64,000 bases of DNA from assembly GCA_013399015.1 (NCBI GenBank), contig VWZX01008936.1, positions 3,924,327-3,988,326 of the forward strand, given 5' to 3'. The notes under the pieces are model-generated. The model was not told where the DNA came from. It ran no database searches and worked only from the letters and a program-made list of their open reading frames with translations. Both the position numbers and the translations under genes were made by a program. Positions 1 through 13,816 of this stretch are shown here, one piece after another. The DNA comes from Galbula dea. Its lineage: Eukaryota; Chordata; Aves; Piciformes; Galbulidae. Position 1 is the stretch's first letter. Each line of letters begins with the position of its first letter.

Positions 1-3000
1 TAAAGTTTGTTCACTCATCTTGTTTTCAAATGGTTCAGCAATAAGGATTGACAGTACCAATTAAAAAGGATACCAGCCCTTGCTGGTCTGTTTTCCAGTC
101 ACAGGGTCTACATATATATATCTGCTCCTCCACTGTAGTTCACAGCCCAGGGCAATACCTTAAAATAAGTTGTGGTGTATGTAAAATGCCAGACACTAGG
201 CTGTGGTGGCTGAAAAGCTGATACATACACTCACCACAGAAACTTCTACAGAACGATGATTCAGCAAGAGAGAAATGCACAATAACAGCTAGATAAATAA
301 AAAATCTGTCATAATTCTGAATCAAGTCATAAAGTCACAGAACTAAACCCACAACAACCTGTAGAGGAATGCTTCTTTCAGTTCACAGCATATAACTGCT
401 AGCATACCTTGATTTCCAGAAGTACTAAAAGCAGATCATACCATGAGAGTGATGAGAGTTCAGCCCTTTTATAAAGGACACCATGCAGTTCCCACCCCTA
501 TAGCTGCAATTTTTTCACAACAGCCCAGGTCATGAAAGGTTGGGTCACCTCTCGCTTGAAAAATGTAATATAGCTTAACTTACACTGGTTAACAAAGTTA
601 TGAATGCCACAGAGAAGATAAATGAGGAGCAACTTTTCACCTTATTGCAGATACAAGAAATAAGGAATATCCAGTGATTTTCTTGGAGAATAAAACTAAA
701 ATAACATCAGATGAGAGAAACTCACTGAATGACTTGTTGCAGAGGCATTCAAGACAAGATTTTGCAGTTCAGATAAAGTCATGTAGGGTAAGTCCCTTGG
801 TAACTATTATGGTCTGGAGACAAGCTATAGTGCAGAAGTCTAGTTTCCCTGCAGCTGTAAGGGTGTAGAGCAGCACTACACACACCATATTTCCTGCATC
901 CTCCCCAAAGCTACTACCCCTGTTGGGCAGAACACAGGGCAAGAGAAATGAGAGGGACTTTTAATCAGGAACAGGGTGGCTCTTCTGAATGGAGTATGTT
1001 TGTGTTGTTGGTTGTGTTTGTCCGTTAAGTCTATGGAGACTGCAAACACTGCGGTTTTCCTCTAGTGTGCACATAGAGCTAGGCATAGCAGTGCTACTAT
1101 CATGAGTGCATATTACTGCAGGATAAACATGATAATATTAACAATTAGTGGCTCAGATAAGCCGCAGTTATAAATTCCCCATCCAAATCACTGAGCTTGT
1201 GTGGAGTATTAACTGTTCCAACACGCTGCTAGAGCTCTTCCCTCACCCTGGGATACACGTTCCTACTCTCTCCCATGGGCTAGCATTAACACTTAATGTG
1301 ACCCCTTGAGAAGCAAGTTCACAGTTCATCAGTTCTTATTCAGGTTACTTTTTGGCTGGATCTGCTTCCTGAAGCAGTGCAGCAGAGTTTCATGAACATT
1401 GATGCTTCTGCGAAAGAAAGAATAATCATATACTACTGCAGATAAGAGATAAGGAAAATCTGATGCATAACATGACCTACAGCATATTGTGAATGACTAA
1501 AAGAGAAGACCGTGGCCTTCATGGACCCAAGCAGCTTTCAAAGTGACAGAATTGCATGGAGTCAATCTCCCATCCTGAACTTCTCTGCAAAACTCCAGAA
1601 AAGGCTCCATAAAGCTGTAGAGAGATGGGCAGATCAGAAGGTCCCATTGGATATGTACCTGGCAAACTGTGGCAACCTCAGGCATATACAAAGATAACAG
1701 CAACAGCCAGAAATTAAGAGTTATGCATAAAAGTCCTCCTTCCAAACATCAAACAGCAGAGACTGTATTTGGCCTCTACAAATTAGATGTAGTCAAGCAT
1801 ACTCTGACAGTCCCATTATCTCACATGCTGCTCCCTCGAACGAGCAAGGGACTATGGCTCTGGTGTCTGGAGGTAGAAGTCGGCTGAAACCCTTAGCCTG
1901 CTGTTCAGAGGTTCAAATTACCTAACAAACTGATCAGCAGGATACCTAGGGAAACCAATTTATCTCAGACATCTTTGGCAATTCATATTAACTGCCAAGT
2001 GTACTCTAGGCTCCAAATACAACTCCCTTGTCTACAAAGCCTTCCCATGACCTTAACACTCCAGTTGCCTGGAGATATAATAGAACATAATTTTACTGAT
2101 AAGCTTCTCTGCTCAGAAACACTTTATTTTTCTAATATACATAAGTTCATTTGGTTCTCAAAACACACCTCTTAGCAGAAGTAACTAAGTAGACAGTAAC
2201 AAAAGCTTGCAAATAATATCAGGCTAGGATTTAGGTTCACCAAAACACCATGGTCTATTTAAAGAAAGACTCCAAGGAATTCTTCCTTCAAATGGATCTG
2301 GGCTCAAGTAACACCTCAAAAGGTTATAAAAATCTGCCCCATATATTGCCAAAACAACCCCTTGATCAGAACAAAAGAAAATAAATAAGTCTCTTGAGAC
2401 AAAGGGCTCACTTCCTTGCTCCAGCTAGTCTGTCCAAGTAGTTTCCATTAATGCACAGCAGAAAATACAAGGTTCAGCAGGCACACTCTAGAGATGGGTG
2501 ACTAGCCGAGGTCAACAGTAAATTGCTTCAATAGATTTCTCCAGGGCACTTCTCAAACTATCCATCCATTAAACATTAACCTAGCTTTCTAATTTAACTG
2601 ATTTGCATTTGCTTTATTTGCTAACACAAATGCTAACACAAGTTTGTAAACCCTGTGAGGATTCTCCAGCTATCTTTGGCTCAGGCCCTATTACAAGCAC
2701 AGAAACATGAAGCCCAGGGTTTGGCTATGACTTGTATTTCAACAGCAGCTGATCACACTTTCATACCACAGAAACTGTTCCAAATAGTTAAAATGTTCCC
2801 TTTTAAACCACTCTAGTTTAAATTTCTCTCATGGAGGGGAAAAAAAAAAAAGAAAGAAAATATAATCAAAGAAACACTGGCATGTTTCTTCAAAACAAGA
2901 CATTGTCAGATCAGACACTGGCACAAGTTCAGACCTAGATTTTGTAAGGCCGGATCAAAGCAGAGCCCCCAACCTAAAATATAAGGAATGAAGAGGTTTG

Positions 3001-3185
3001 TATCTCCATGCTGTGCTTTTTTGGAAACCAGTTTCTTTCCTCCATGTACTTTTCTTAAATGGAAGGTATCAGGCATTTCCCAGACTAACAAGAGAGTGCA
3101 GGAGTGCAACACTGCCAGGAATCACATCCAAGAAAAACAGAGACCACCAAGATGTGAGGCAACCAGAAAGGCACAAAAGGAAGAA

Positions 3186-3300
3186 ACGTAAAGAATCAGT
3201 GAAGGCCGAGAGCTGGAGGGAAAAATGTTTGTACATTTATTGCGACGTCTCAGAACGGGTGCTGGAAGCCTCGGGCAAGCGGCTGTTGTGTTGGCCAGTA
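3186..3300. other. Small CpG cluster in CpG-poor DNA
   Basis: Five CpG dinucleotides fall within about 40 bases (near 3243, 3246, 3255, 3272 and 3280), whereas the surrounding kilobases have almost none. On the plus strand the patch lies at the end of a 110-codon open frame. CpG retention can mark a conserved element, an old exon or germline hypomethylation. It is far too small for a CpG island and no promoter element accompanies it. Confidence 0.35.
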
Positions 3301-4353
3301 AGCAACACCCTACTTAATGAGATGATTTGAAAATAGCTTCCACTCCTATGGCCTTGACTATCTGTTCAGTACTTGCTCTGAATGTCTCCCTTCTGCCTCT
3401 GCCATCTCCTATGTGTAACATCAGTACAGTCCTGTGAAATGTGGCACAGGAGCAGTGCTTGTGGAGACCTGCCCAGGCATTTTTAATCATAATGTTGTCT
3501 GAAGCTGCTTAGAGCAGATTATACATGCAAATGTAAAAATGCCTGGGGTAAAATCCCAGCCCTGTCATATTAACAGCACCCATGTTCAAGGGTTCACTGG
3601 AGCTTTGCACAAAAAGAGGACTGTGCATGCAGTTTTGGCTGTAAAAGGGAAATCAGGAAATTATTTCAGCATACTGCCCCCAGATTCCTGGTCCCTAGTC
3701 TAAATCATATGTAAACAATATCCGGCAAAACTTCAGGAGACTGAGACACTTAGGTCTAGAAGCAGGCCTGAACCTCCACCCGAACAACTGTAGGACTCCA
3801 AGAAAGGCTGGCAAGAGCTAAGACCCTGTTGACACTCAGTTGTCAGTTTTCCACTATCATCATTTCCTTTAACATCGTTTGAGAAATGCCCCACTGCTGA
3901 AAATGTGTGGAAATGTCAGATACTGAGGGCCTTACAGCAAAGTCAAATTCATACCTGTGATGTTGGGCACTAGGAGTTACAGCATGGTGGGGTGAAGCAA
4001 TCTGCCATCCTCACAGGCTCAGGAACTCTTTCTCCAGTGGGAACTTTGGGAGTATCCAGTGCCCAAGAATAGCTTCTCTGTAGGCAACAGAATCAACAAC
4101 AGTATTGAACCATCACTCCACCACAGTCCTGTCCATGTGAATTTATTTCTTCTATCAGGAACAGCAAAGAAAGTTTTGCTAATCTATGGGGACTGTGGGG
4201 AAAATAATATAAATCTGTTTTTCTCCTTTTATTTGTATGTCAGTCAGTCACGATTTGCTTTCCTCCTGTAGAAATCCAAGGGTGATAGCACAAACAGTGT
4301 TATAAAAAGCACACAGGCCTTGAGAAAGGGTGACTCTAAAGTGCTCTATCTAG

Positions 4354-4373
4354 TTTGTCTGAGCTCAGACAAA
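4354..4373. repeat. Perfect 20-bp palindrome
   Basis: The 20 bases TTTGTCTGAGCTCAGACAAA are exactly self-complementary around a central AGCT. With a one-base bulge the arms extend by a further AG/CT pair. Under equal base use about 0.06 perfect 20-bp palindromes are expected in 64 kb, so this is unusual, although no known family is recognised. It lies 150 bases before the CR1 fragment and is not part of it. Confidence 0.8.
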
Positions 4374-4523
4374 ACTGAAAAATGGAAAGAAAAATGTAGA
4401 GCAAAAAAGGAGAACAGATCATTTCAGCATCTGCAAACAAGCCTACAGAAAATGAAAGGTCATCAAAAGTGTTGTTCTAAAGTCCTCTCTAACAATGCTG
4501 AAGAAAATCTTCAGGATACTTAG

Positions 4524-4815
4524 AAACATAGAATTATTATGGTTGGAAAGGACCTCGAAGAGCATCAAGTCCAACCGATAGCCCTACACTTCTGTCATCT
4601 CTAAACCACCCCCTGTGAAGTTCCTCACCTATCTGTTTTTTGAAAACCTCCAGGGATGGTGACTCCACCTCTTCCCTGGGTAGCCTGTGCCAATACCTCA
4701 CCACTCTTTTGGTGAAGAAGTTTTTCCTAATATCTAATCTAAACCTGTCCTGGCACAACTTGAACACACTCCCTCTAGTCCTATTGTTAGTCACAAGGGT
4801 CAAGAGGACAACACG
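4524..4815 (-). mobile_element. CR1 LINE 3' fragment, minus orientation
   Basis: The plus strand begins with the reverse complement of the CR1 tail (a TAGAATTATTATGGTTGGAA type block, then rapid match to the CR1 3' end). Read on the minus strand, 4803-4537 encodes the C-terminal end of CR1 ORF2, the endonuclease/reverse transcriptase polyprotein, including the typical stretch KLCQDRFRLDIRKNFFTKRV and a downstream RLPREEVESPSLEVFK. Only this last part is present, so the copy is strongly 5'-truncated, as is usual for CR1, and cannot move. The 3' end of the element lies at the low coordinate; the 5' break near 4815 is approximate. Confidence 0.95.
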
Positions 4816-7800
4816 TTTCTACAACCTCCAAAACTACTTGGAAAAGAGTATCAGTGTATATCATGCATTCTGTAGCAAACCTTGGTTAAACCAGCGTGCC
4901 AGACTCAACAGTTGCGTTGGGCTCTATATACAGATTTTGTGGATACTTCTAGTTTAGCACAGATTTACGCAATTTCCAGCTTCGAGACACAGCTACCTTT
5001 TAGGAAGGTTTAAATGTGAAGACTAGATGGCCTATGCCTGGGTATCTCAGCTGGGCCAGTCATCAATCCCTTCACAAAGATGCAAACATATCATGTGTTT
5101 GCGGTACATTTGCTTTACCCCATAATGTCTGGAATCAAGGATGACCACAGAAGGTGAGACAGGCATTTCCACCCAGCTGCTAGATCTGAACTATTCTGCT
5201 CATAGAAAATCTACCAATTATAAAAATCACTTAATTCCATGGAGTTAGTGGTGGTTTGAGTGGGTCAACAGAACATTAGCACTGCTGCCCACACAAACCC
5301 ATTATGTTTTAACCAAGAACATTTTAAAAAACATCTGGATGACATATGAGGAACACCTGCAACTTTCTGTGCATGATTCACTGAATGTATTGCTCCAGCT
5401 GATCTGAATTATATCTTGCATTTGCAGATTAATTTCAAAGGCCTTTTATAACTAAAAGAAGAAAAACCTGAAATAAGAGCCTTCATTTCCATAGAGTCCT
5501 CCTCCTCTGAATAACGACTATTGCTTCTTTTGAGGAAAGAAAAAAATCCAATGCTAATACCAACAACGTGTGAAAGCTAACAGCCAGCTCAGGTTGGAGC
5601 ACAACTCTTGCTAATACCTGATGAACTTTTCAAACATGACTGAACTATGGCAAAGCCCAAGGTTGCCTAAAGCCACAGAAGTATCTGAGGAAACAAATTC
5701 TGAAGTTGTTGTATCAAGGACAATTGTATGGTATCTGGCTGGCTCTTTCTGATGTCTCTACCCTAAACATTCCAGTTATTCAGTTTTACCCAGAAATGTC
5801 ACAATTAAGTTGAAAGAGTTCTGAAGACGGGCTGGTTTAATAAACCAAAATGTAGGTTTAATGTTTGAAATTTAAGAGCTATTTCTTGAAGTGGGACCAA
5901 TGTAAAAATGCAGGACTCATTCCTTCTCTGATACATACTAGGCTAAGAGACCTTTGTGTGATAGTCTGTTTTAGCAGGAAATCTGCTAGCTGTTTGAAGG
6001 GTGATGCTGTAACTTTTGGGGTCCTTAGCTGCCATTTCACAGTCCTAGATAACAAGTTAATACCAATCAGCTTGGTTTATCCAGGTAGAGCTAACCCTAG
6101 CCCACAGACTGCCCTATCATAGTCATGCTGCACTGTACCAGAGCCCTTCCAAGGAAGGGTAGAGAGAGTCCTGTACTGTACAGCCAACCCAGGGCTGAAG
6201 CACTTGCACCTTTTCTGCCAGAGACCACACAAGAGTTGCAAATAAAGCACAGAGGTGTTGGAAAGCTTGTGAATTACACCAGATGCAGACTACGAAGGGG
6301 TGAAAAGTGTATCCCACATTCACACAGACATATAAACTTCCGCAGTTCACTGTCTACAGAATTTTACTACTTGGAAAATGGTTTGACCTTACATCATGAG
6401 CAAAGAAAACTTTCCAAGTAAAGCATTATGTTTGTTCTCTGTTAACTTTAGCTATACATTTGAATGAAAGAGGACAATAAGAAAAAAACATGCAAGGTGG
6501 GGATGAAATGTCAAGAGAAAAAGACACAAGGGTGAAAATCTCTAACCTTCTTCCTTTACTAAAGGAAAAAAGAAAAACTTTCCTCATACTACTTACTACT
6601 GACATTTATTAAAGACTTGATTGTTCAAACTCACTGAAGCTGTGAATACACTATGAAATGCAAACTTCCTCTTTCACACTTTCAATAAATTAGAACATAA
6701 TTCTCTGCCCAAAATTCTTGGGCCACCCTGTGAGGCAAAGGTCTCAGCCCTGATCTCCAGTAGAACACAACAAAAAGGAAGTTGGCTGGTTGATACTAAA
6801 AAGAACTACCAAAATGCTTGTCACATAAACCTTAATAAATACTTCTGAGAACCAAAATAAATGAGAACCCTGGAGTACCCTGAAACCCCAGTCTAAGGAA
6901 ACTGAACTATGATTAACATTTTCTCATCATATTCTACAGACACAGTGTTTCTTCTTTGGGAGGATGGTGTTGTCATGGTGCTTATTGGGAGACTGGGAAT
7001 AAATCTTGCTTCGTCTTGATTATTCATTTCTCCCTCAGTAAGTTATGATACAACCTGTACCTTTACAGTGCCAGAGTGACTTTGCAGCAGTGCATCAGTG
7101 TGGCCAACATCTATCACATGTGTTTTTCTCTCCCTCTGAATGAATTTGGAGTTCTGTGTGCGCACTGTAATCTCTTGTTTTAATACACATACAACTAGCT
7201 GTTTATGATAGTGACAAGCAATGGTGCAGCTTCTGCTACACAGTTCCTGTTTCACTGTCACATATTAAGACCCTCCTGGGGAAGTTATGTCAGAGTTGAG
7301 TCACTCTCACAGTTCACCATTGCCAAAAGTAGCACAACCCATGCTCCAGCTCTGCCCTTTCTTCTCTTCAATTCATTCATGCCTACACACCCTTCCTCCT
7401 GCATCAAACAGAAGTTCATCAGAGCCTTCACTGGGCTGATTCAGTTCACTAACCCAGGAGCAAACAAATCACTCTTGTCACATTAGTTTTCTTTCAGGCC
7501 AGCAAGCTGATTCAGTTTCACTCAGGATCTTGGACTTGCTACCTGTCAGGAGTAGTAGGCAGCAAGGAACAGGGAAGAAGAGCAGTAAGATGAGAATGGG
7601 GCACTGGATGTTCCCAGTACTAAAAGAGATGTGATCAGCTGTAACATGGCACTTTCCCTTTAGCAGCCTGATCCTGACTGAAGAAGGTTTCTTTGCAGTA
7701 AAGGAGTGAAACCACCTGCTGCAGCTCTCCTCTGCAAGCTCTCAGGCCAGTAAGGACCCTGACAACCAACAGGGAGACTCTGAACTTAATCTAGTACACC

Positions 7801-10553
7801 TAGGAAAAACCCAGGACAAAAAGTATATTTGACACATTCATGACAGCTGCAGTTGGTGGAGAAATGCATACTGGAGCTTTCTCTGTTTCCCCATAGCTAA
7901 CAGTTTTAAAACTGCTTGTATCAACTATGCATTTCATCACCTGCAGCCAACCTGGAAAAAAACGCAGATATGCACAGTGAGTGACAAGAGATACTAGAAA
8001 GGCAGAAGTTTACCATATTCTTGATCCTATAGGCCTTTGTCTTTCTATGCTTATTGCAAACCACTTGTGTCTCCTTGATTGCTTCTGCTCCTTGCCAAAT
8101 TTTTACACAACTTATTCCTAATTTCCTGTTCCTTGTGCACAGAGACCCTCCCTAAATATCTCTACAGTTGCTACAGACTGTTCCCTTTATAAAGCCTCTA
8201 AGAGCATTCCTCTACCATACATGTTTGCAAGAAATCAACTACTAATCAATGTCTGGGAAGCAAAAAGTTAACTCTTTTCTATTTGTATTTGCACAGGAAT
8301 ATGAATCAAATGTATACATACTTAAATATGTACAGTATGTTTAACATTACTGCTCCCCTTCTTCCTCACTTCTTCTATGTTAAGGCATCTATCTAAATTG
8401 CACTGGAGCTTTATTTTTATGACTTGTTGGGAAATCTTATTTTAAGGTGCGACGATTTAATATTCTGGAGAGTTTTCTAGTTCCATTCAGTGTATTCACA
8501 CAAAAATATACCACACATGACTGAATCTGACTCTGTGTGAACTGACACTCCTTCCCATAAAGAAAGCAATTTGTTACTTTTTTTCTAACAATAGCTATGA
8601 GGGAAAGGTTCCTTCTCTACCACTGTTTCTTGAAAACCTACTGGTACACTACAATGACTGACAGATCTTTCAATAGAGTAGGTTGGACACTTAGTCACCA
8701 TGAATTGATCCAAGCTCTTGATAACCTGAAAAAAAGATGCAGTTGACTGCTTTGTAAAACAGTCAGGATTTCAAAGACTGTGTAAAACAGCAGGCATCAT
8801 AGCATTTCTCTGTTGTCTCAAAAGCAGAGTTAATCTGCACAACTCATTTGTTCAGCAATACTCATCTACTTACTAGCCTTAAATATACAATCTGACCTCA
8901 GTTACATGTAAGGTTTCAGTTTAATGTTTGGCTTCTCTTCTTACTGTGATTTGCATCCCAAATGCATTGCTTGTAGCTTCTTAGCCAAGGTAAAAGGGTT
9001 CAATTCATATAGCAGTTAAAACTTATGCAAGCAGCTCCCTTGAAACCTTTCTCTGTCACCACCTCAACATCCCCAATGCCATAAGGACCGGGTAGAGCTA
9101 CCGTCTATAACAGAAACTTTTCCAAAAGCCACGCTTGCCACCTTTCAGCTCTTCAATGAACTGAAACACCACTGCTGCACATGGAAAACCCCTGCAGCTC
9201 TGAAAATTACAGAGGAGGGAAGCAGGCAGGTCCCTTTAGGTGGTAAAAGAGGTTACGGTTTCCTTCCACTAATGGTTACCATATCCTTTGATATTCTATC
9301 TACTTTATCATTTTTCCCAGTTTTGCAGAATAGCAGCTGTGATAACACAGAGCACATCTTCTGTACTGCCTGTCACTGCATGGAGGAAGATGGTCAAGGA
9401 TGAAGAAAACACTTGTTGGGAGCCTTCAGCTTGTCTCAGCTAGGACTCATCAAAAGATGAGTCACCATCTGACCTGAGAGTCAGGGGTCAGCTCCTCCAG
9501 GGAGTCACCATGTTGTTCAGTCCACTCACAGCTAATCCCTAGTGAGCAGCTCTCACTAAAAGATTTCTTTATCCCCTTGGCAGAAAAAAATAACAGCAGA
9601 GTTAACAAGGCCAGTAAAAATCCATGACTCAGGCAAATCCTCAAGGATCAAGTAGAGAGGGGGAGGGAACATAAACTAATCCGAGAGTCCAAAACCTCTT
9701 TTGCAAAAGCCTTTTAAAAAAACCAAAAACTTCATTAGGGTCTCCTCGTTAGTGGTGATTACAGGGGAGGCATTTCTTTCTTTCTTAACTAAAAGTCTCT
9801 TCTCAACAACACAAACAAGAGCGTCCATTGAGGTGGTGCAGTGCTTTCTAATCCATCTGAGCAGCTGGGTTTGTATGTCTTTTATACATACTGCAGGAGA
9901 AAAAAAGAAAGGCTTCTCAGGGAGAAGAACCTCTGTCTCCCCAGAGGAAATACTGGTTTGACTGCTGGACGGCCAGCAGTGCTCTGGTGAATAGATACAA
10001 TTTTCTCTTTAATAGAAACAGTTACACTAAATGGGTTTGAGTATCAGCAGTGACTCACAGAAGTTATAAATGTTTGTTTCCTCCTTTTTCCCCAGAGAAA
10101 ACTACAAACATCTTAGATGTTGGTTCTGCCAATAGTTTCCAAATCTGAAAGCATCAGCCCAGGTTTCCTGGGGTTAAAATAAAAGCATTAGTGATGGCGC
10201 TAAATTTCAGTAGATGCCTTACAAATTAACATGAGAACAACACAGGGCAGCATGCACACAGCACAGAAAAAGGTACATAAGAAAGGGTCTGGATGGACCT
10301 GTGAATTGCCTGCAATACCAGCTCACAGTGCTTGTTTTCTGGATCGATTTCTGGAGTAAGATGTGGCAGAGGTGAACCCTGAGCTACTGTTGCTCCTTTC
10401 AGTTGTTTCAAGCTCAGGGCAGCACTGATGTAACAGCCCGTTGCTTCAGAAAGCAAGCACTTCCCTCCATCCCCTGTCCCATCCATGTGGCCTAGTCCCC
10501 TTCTAGGGGCACCATCTCTGGCATTCACTTTTCCTTTCAGAAAACAAATAATA
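4816..10553. other. Non-coding unique sequence
   Basis: Nothing recognisable on either strand. Open frames are short (under about 100 codons), mutually antisense and without motifs. An inverted pair CCCTTCC/GGAAGGG with a 2-base gap lies at 6144-6159. AT-rich, CpG-poor sequence throughout, consistent with intron or intergenic DNA. Confidence 0.6.
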
Positions 10554-10626
10554 GGGGGGGGGGAAAGAAAACCAACAACAACAAACAAAAAAAAAACCCA
10601 CCCCAAAACACACAACCAACCAACCA
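10554..10626. repeat. G10 run followed by A/C-only tract
   Basis: Ten G residues (10554-10563) are followed, after a short A-rich joint, by 59 bases made only of A and C (10568-10626) with CAA, CCAA and CCCC motifs. It is low-complexity rather than a regular microsatellite. Read from the minus strand it creates an artefactual G/F/V/W-rich open frame (10630-10226) which I do not consider a gene. Confidence 0.9.
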
Positions 10627-12432
10627 GCAATGAAAAAAAAACAGCCTGTCAGTAACACAACAACTGGGAATGAACACTGATGTGGGGGCACGACCTTCCC
10701 CTTTTTGTAGCATTGCTATTCTGTTTTGGCTCAAGCTACCTTTCAACACCATATCCCAATATGTGTCTTTATCTTCTCACTCCAAGCCCTTAGTCCATGA
10801 TCACTCACTTTTCTCAAACCAGCACCTATAGAAAGCACTCTGTTTGATGTCCTGTCCTAATGTCCATGCATGATCTCTTTCTTTTCTTTTTCAACACCAA
10901 CATATGAAATGTAACAACAGTACTGGACCCTGTACAGCCCTTTTCACTGAATATTAATTCACATAAGAAGAAATTTTACATTTCACTTCCAAAATTTTTT
11001 TATGGATTCACACTCCATGAGTTTCTACATAGTACATTTCAAATTGAGGAGCATTCACTGAAGACTGATACAGACCCTTGAAATCAGTTGAGGCAAATTA
11101 ACCTGAAATTTTACACTGGACAACATAGCTTTCCCCACATACCTTCTACTCAGCTAGCTTCACTTATGTGAATTTTTGATGGATTTAGATATTCTTCTTG
11201 CTTGGTATGATTCACATCAGATAACACAAGTGTTGCCTCCTTTGCTATCTTAACTGGGCTTCATTTTATTTCATGTGCCACATCTTTCTAATGGAAGAAG
11301 TTGTCTCCATTTTCCTTCCCATCTGAATGCAGAAAAGTTTCCCAACCTTCATTTCTCCAGCAAAACTCCAGCTTCTAGCCCTAATTTGAAGGGTGCAGGT
11401 GGAAGTGTTTTCAGGGGCAGCACCAGTAGGGCTACAGCACTGTAGGGATTTGTTAGAGCAGGTGCTAGATAAGGCTTGGAGTCAACAGTTCACTGTTTTG
11501 TTGCATGATGTTAGGATTTCCAGCTGTGTTTTAACCAGCTTCCACAACCCTCTAGCCTACAATAAGAGAACTTCTCAGGAACACCCTTCACTGAGCCCCT
11601 AGAGCAGTGCAAAACCTTCGATAGTACACACTTGGGAGGGCTAGTGCAAGCCTTGACAAGCTCTGAAGATGTGAGTCAGAGCTTACCTCTTTCTGCAGAC
11701 TCCTTCCCCTTCCTCTACGTCAGAAATCTTTCCATCTACCTGCTGGTGAAAGATATCATCTAAAACCATATTTATTGAGATGCTTGGGTTACATCAGTAA
11801 GGATTATTCTGCCTTCACATTAAAAATGACACAGAAAAAGAAGTTTTGAAAAGCGTTAGCAAAGGAAGTTTTAACTTTATGAGCAATTGAAAACTCGCAA
11901 GTTTTCAAAGAAGATATGTGCATATCTATAATAAAACAATTGGGAGGCATGACTAAGAACTAGCATTTGATCGTAGACACTTTAAAAAATAGTTTATCCA
12001 TTGTTCCAATGGTCAAAATCCTTTCCTGAGTTGGAAGCTCCAAGCATAAATTCACTTAGCCTTGTGCAATGCAGGAGTGAACACATGGAATTACTACATC
12101 AGCCAGCCTGGGCAAAGATACACATCTCCTAGGAGCGGTCTAGCTGTTCTTTTCCTCTTAAGCCTACTAAATAAAGGAAACAAAAAGGTTAGATATACTT
12201 AAGACTTTTTAAACATAACTAGGCTTCTTCATTTTTCATGTCTTTCATTTGCTGGGGCTTTGCCATTTGCCTTCAACCTCCCCACTGTGAAGTCCTCTGT
12301 CAAGTCAAACCTGTTTGCAATTTGTGTGTGTGAGTGCCCTTAGACCCAAACTCAGCCAACGGTTAGAGTAAATAGACCTACCCAGGGAGGAGTTAGAATT
12401 TGAACTGCAAATCATGTATGTCCCAAACAATT

Positions 12433-12455
12433 ATCCCCTCTCCAGGTGAGGGGAT
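12433..12455. repeat. Short GC-rich hairpin
   Basis: ATCCCCTC and GAGGGGAT form a perfect 8-bp stem around the 7-base loop TCCAGGT. It is too short for a microRNA precursor and is not followed by a U-run. Hairpins of this size are expected by chance in a window this long. Confidence 0.5.
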
Positions 12456-13750
12456 GCAGCAACATTTCTGGTGTCTAAACAAATTTCTCTACACTAGTTT
12501 GAACGACAGGAAGATTGGTCTTTTTTCACCATGGGCAGGGCAGTGCCTTAGAGAGACTCATCAACAAAAAAAACCTGCTTAGCTAACTAATGTGCTCCTT
12601 TTGCTTACCTACTGATGATTTGTTGAGCTAATATTTTAAGAATGGTGGGTACATCCTGGAACCACCCTCTTACTTTAGTGATTATGTCTAAATTGTTCTG
12701 TTAAGTATCTTACATAAGACTTGCATAAGTAATGCATTCTGCTCCTGGTAAATTTGATTGTTCTAGCTGATGAGGAATATCACATGGTGAACTTCCCAGA
12801 GTGCAGAGCTACACAATGACCAAAACTGCACTGCTTGACACAGTGCTTATCCTTCTTTAGCACAAGACTGATTTTTCAAAGATTAAACCTAGGTAGACAA
12901 TTGAAAAGTGTGAGCAAGCTGAGATCTGGCAACAAGCACTAGCACAAAGGCATAAAAAAGGGGAAACAGAATGGTAGGAATAAATAAGGAAGAGGGATAA
13001 TCACTCCCCATCTGACAAAATAGGGACCAGAGCTGAGCATGAAGGCTTTAGTATGAAGCACTAAGACCTCCTCCATCTATCTCCCCTTCTCACCACCGCC
13101 ACCACTGATTTAGAGATTCTGAGATTTGGATCTGTGAACCACCTGCTACATATGCATGTTCTAATTACATCAGGTAGTTCACTCACCTCTTGATCACATC
13201 ATTTGAAATGTAAATGACAGGTCTCAGATAAAGGTTACCTATTTGCAGGAAGAGCATGTCCCATGTAATACTTACACATCCTGCTCCCCATGGGAAAACA
13301 TCTCTCTTCTGGAGTGACTTAGAAGATTTCTCTGAAGACAAGTCAGGGTGGTGGAGGCTGATAAGTACCAGCTATGTAGTGGGTGTGGAGGGATATCAAT
13401 TCTAGGCTATAAACTGGAAGAGTAACTTCAGAGACCTCCATGAAAACATTAAGAATTACTCACCATTTAGTATTTTCTGTTTCTTTTTCCAAAGCCCAAG
13501 GATTCTGACTTTCCATGCCTAGAAATGGAAAAAGGTGACATAAAGAAAATACATGGCCCACATTTATCACTCATATTCTGTTATTCATAAATGAGAACCT
13601 CTATCGAATTACAATAGATAAAAACCTGATAGCAGTCAATGATACTTTGATAATCAAGTAGATGATACACGTGACCTTCTGCATTACAGAATATGTACAG
13701 CATTATTTAAAAGTTAAGCTCATTCTGTAAGGAACATGACCAACTGAAGT

Positions 13751-13816
13751 AAAACAAACAAAAAACCCCCACAAAACAAAACCCAAAACAAACACAAAAC
13801 CAACAACCCACAAAAC
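13751..13816. repeat. A/C-only low-complexity tract
   Basis: Sixty-six consecutive bases contain only A and C (motifs AAAAC, AAACA, CCCAAAA, CAACAACCC). It is one of about ten such tracts in the window. There is no clear unit length and no gene-like sequence next to it. Confidence 0.9.

Larger units (their letters stand above)
1..4523. other. Non-coding unique sequence, no gene recognised
   Basis: No recognisable coding exon, RNA gene or repeat family is visible on either strand. The open frames here are at most about 110 codons, overlap one another on opposite strands and have no family signature. The only local structures I would mark are an A-rich run near 2840-2855, a small CpG cluster at 3243-3281 and a perfect palindrome at 4354-4373, each listed separately. 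Confidence 0.6.

Noticed and set aside
10226..10630. 134-codon minus-strand frame rich in F, G, V and W
   Set aside because: Its striking composition comes from translating the A/C low-complexity tract from the opposite strand.
12433..12455. GC-rich hairpin considered as a microRNA or terminator
   Set aside because: The stem is only 8 bp; microRNA precursors need about 25-30 paired bases, and terminators of this type do not apply to this genome.
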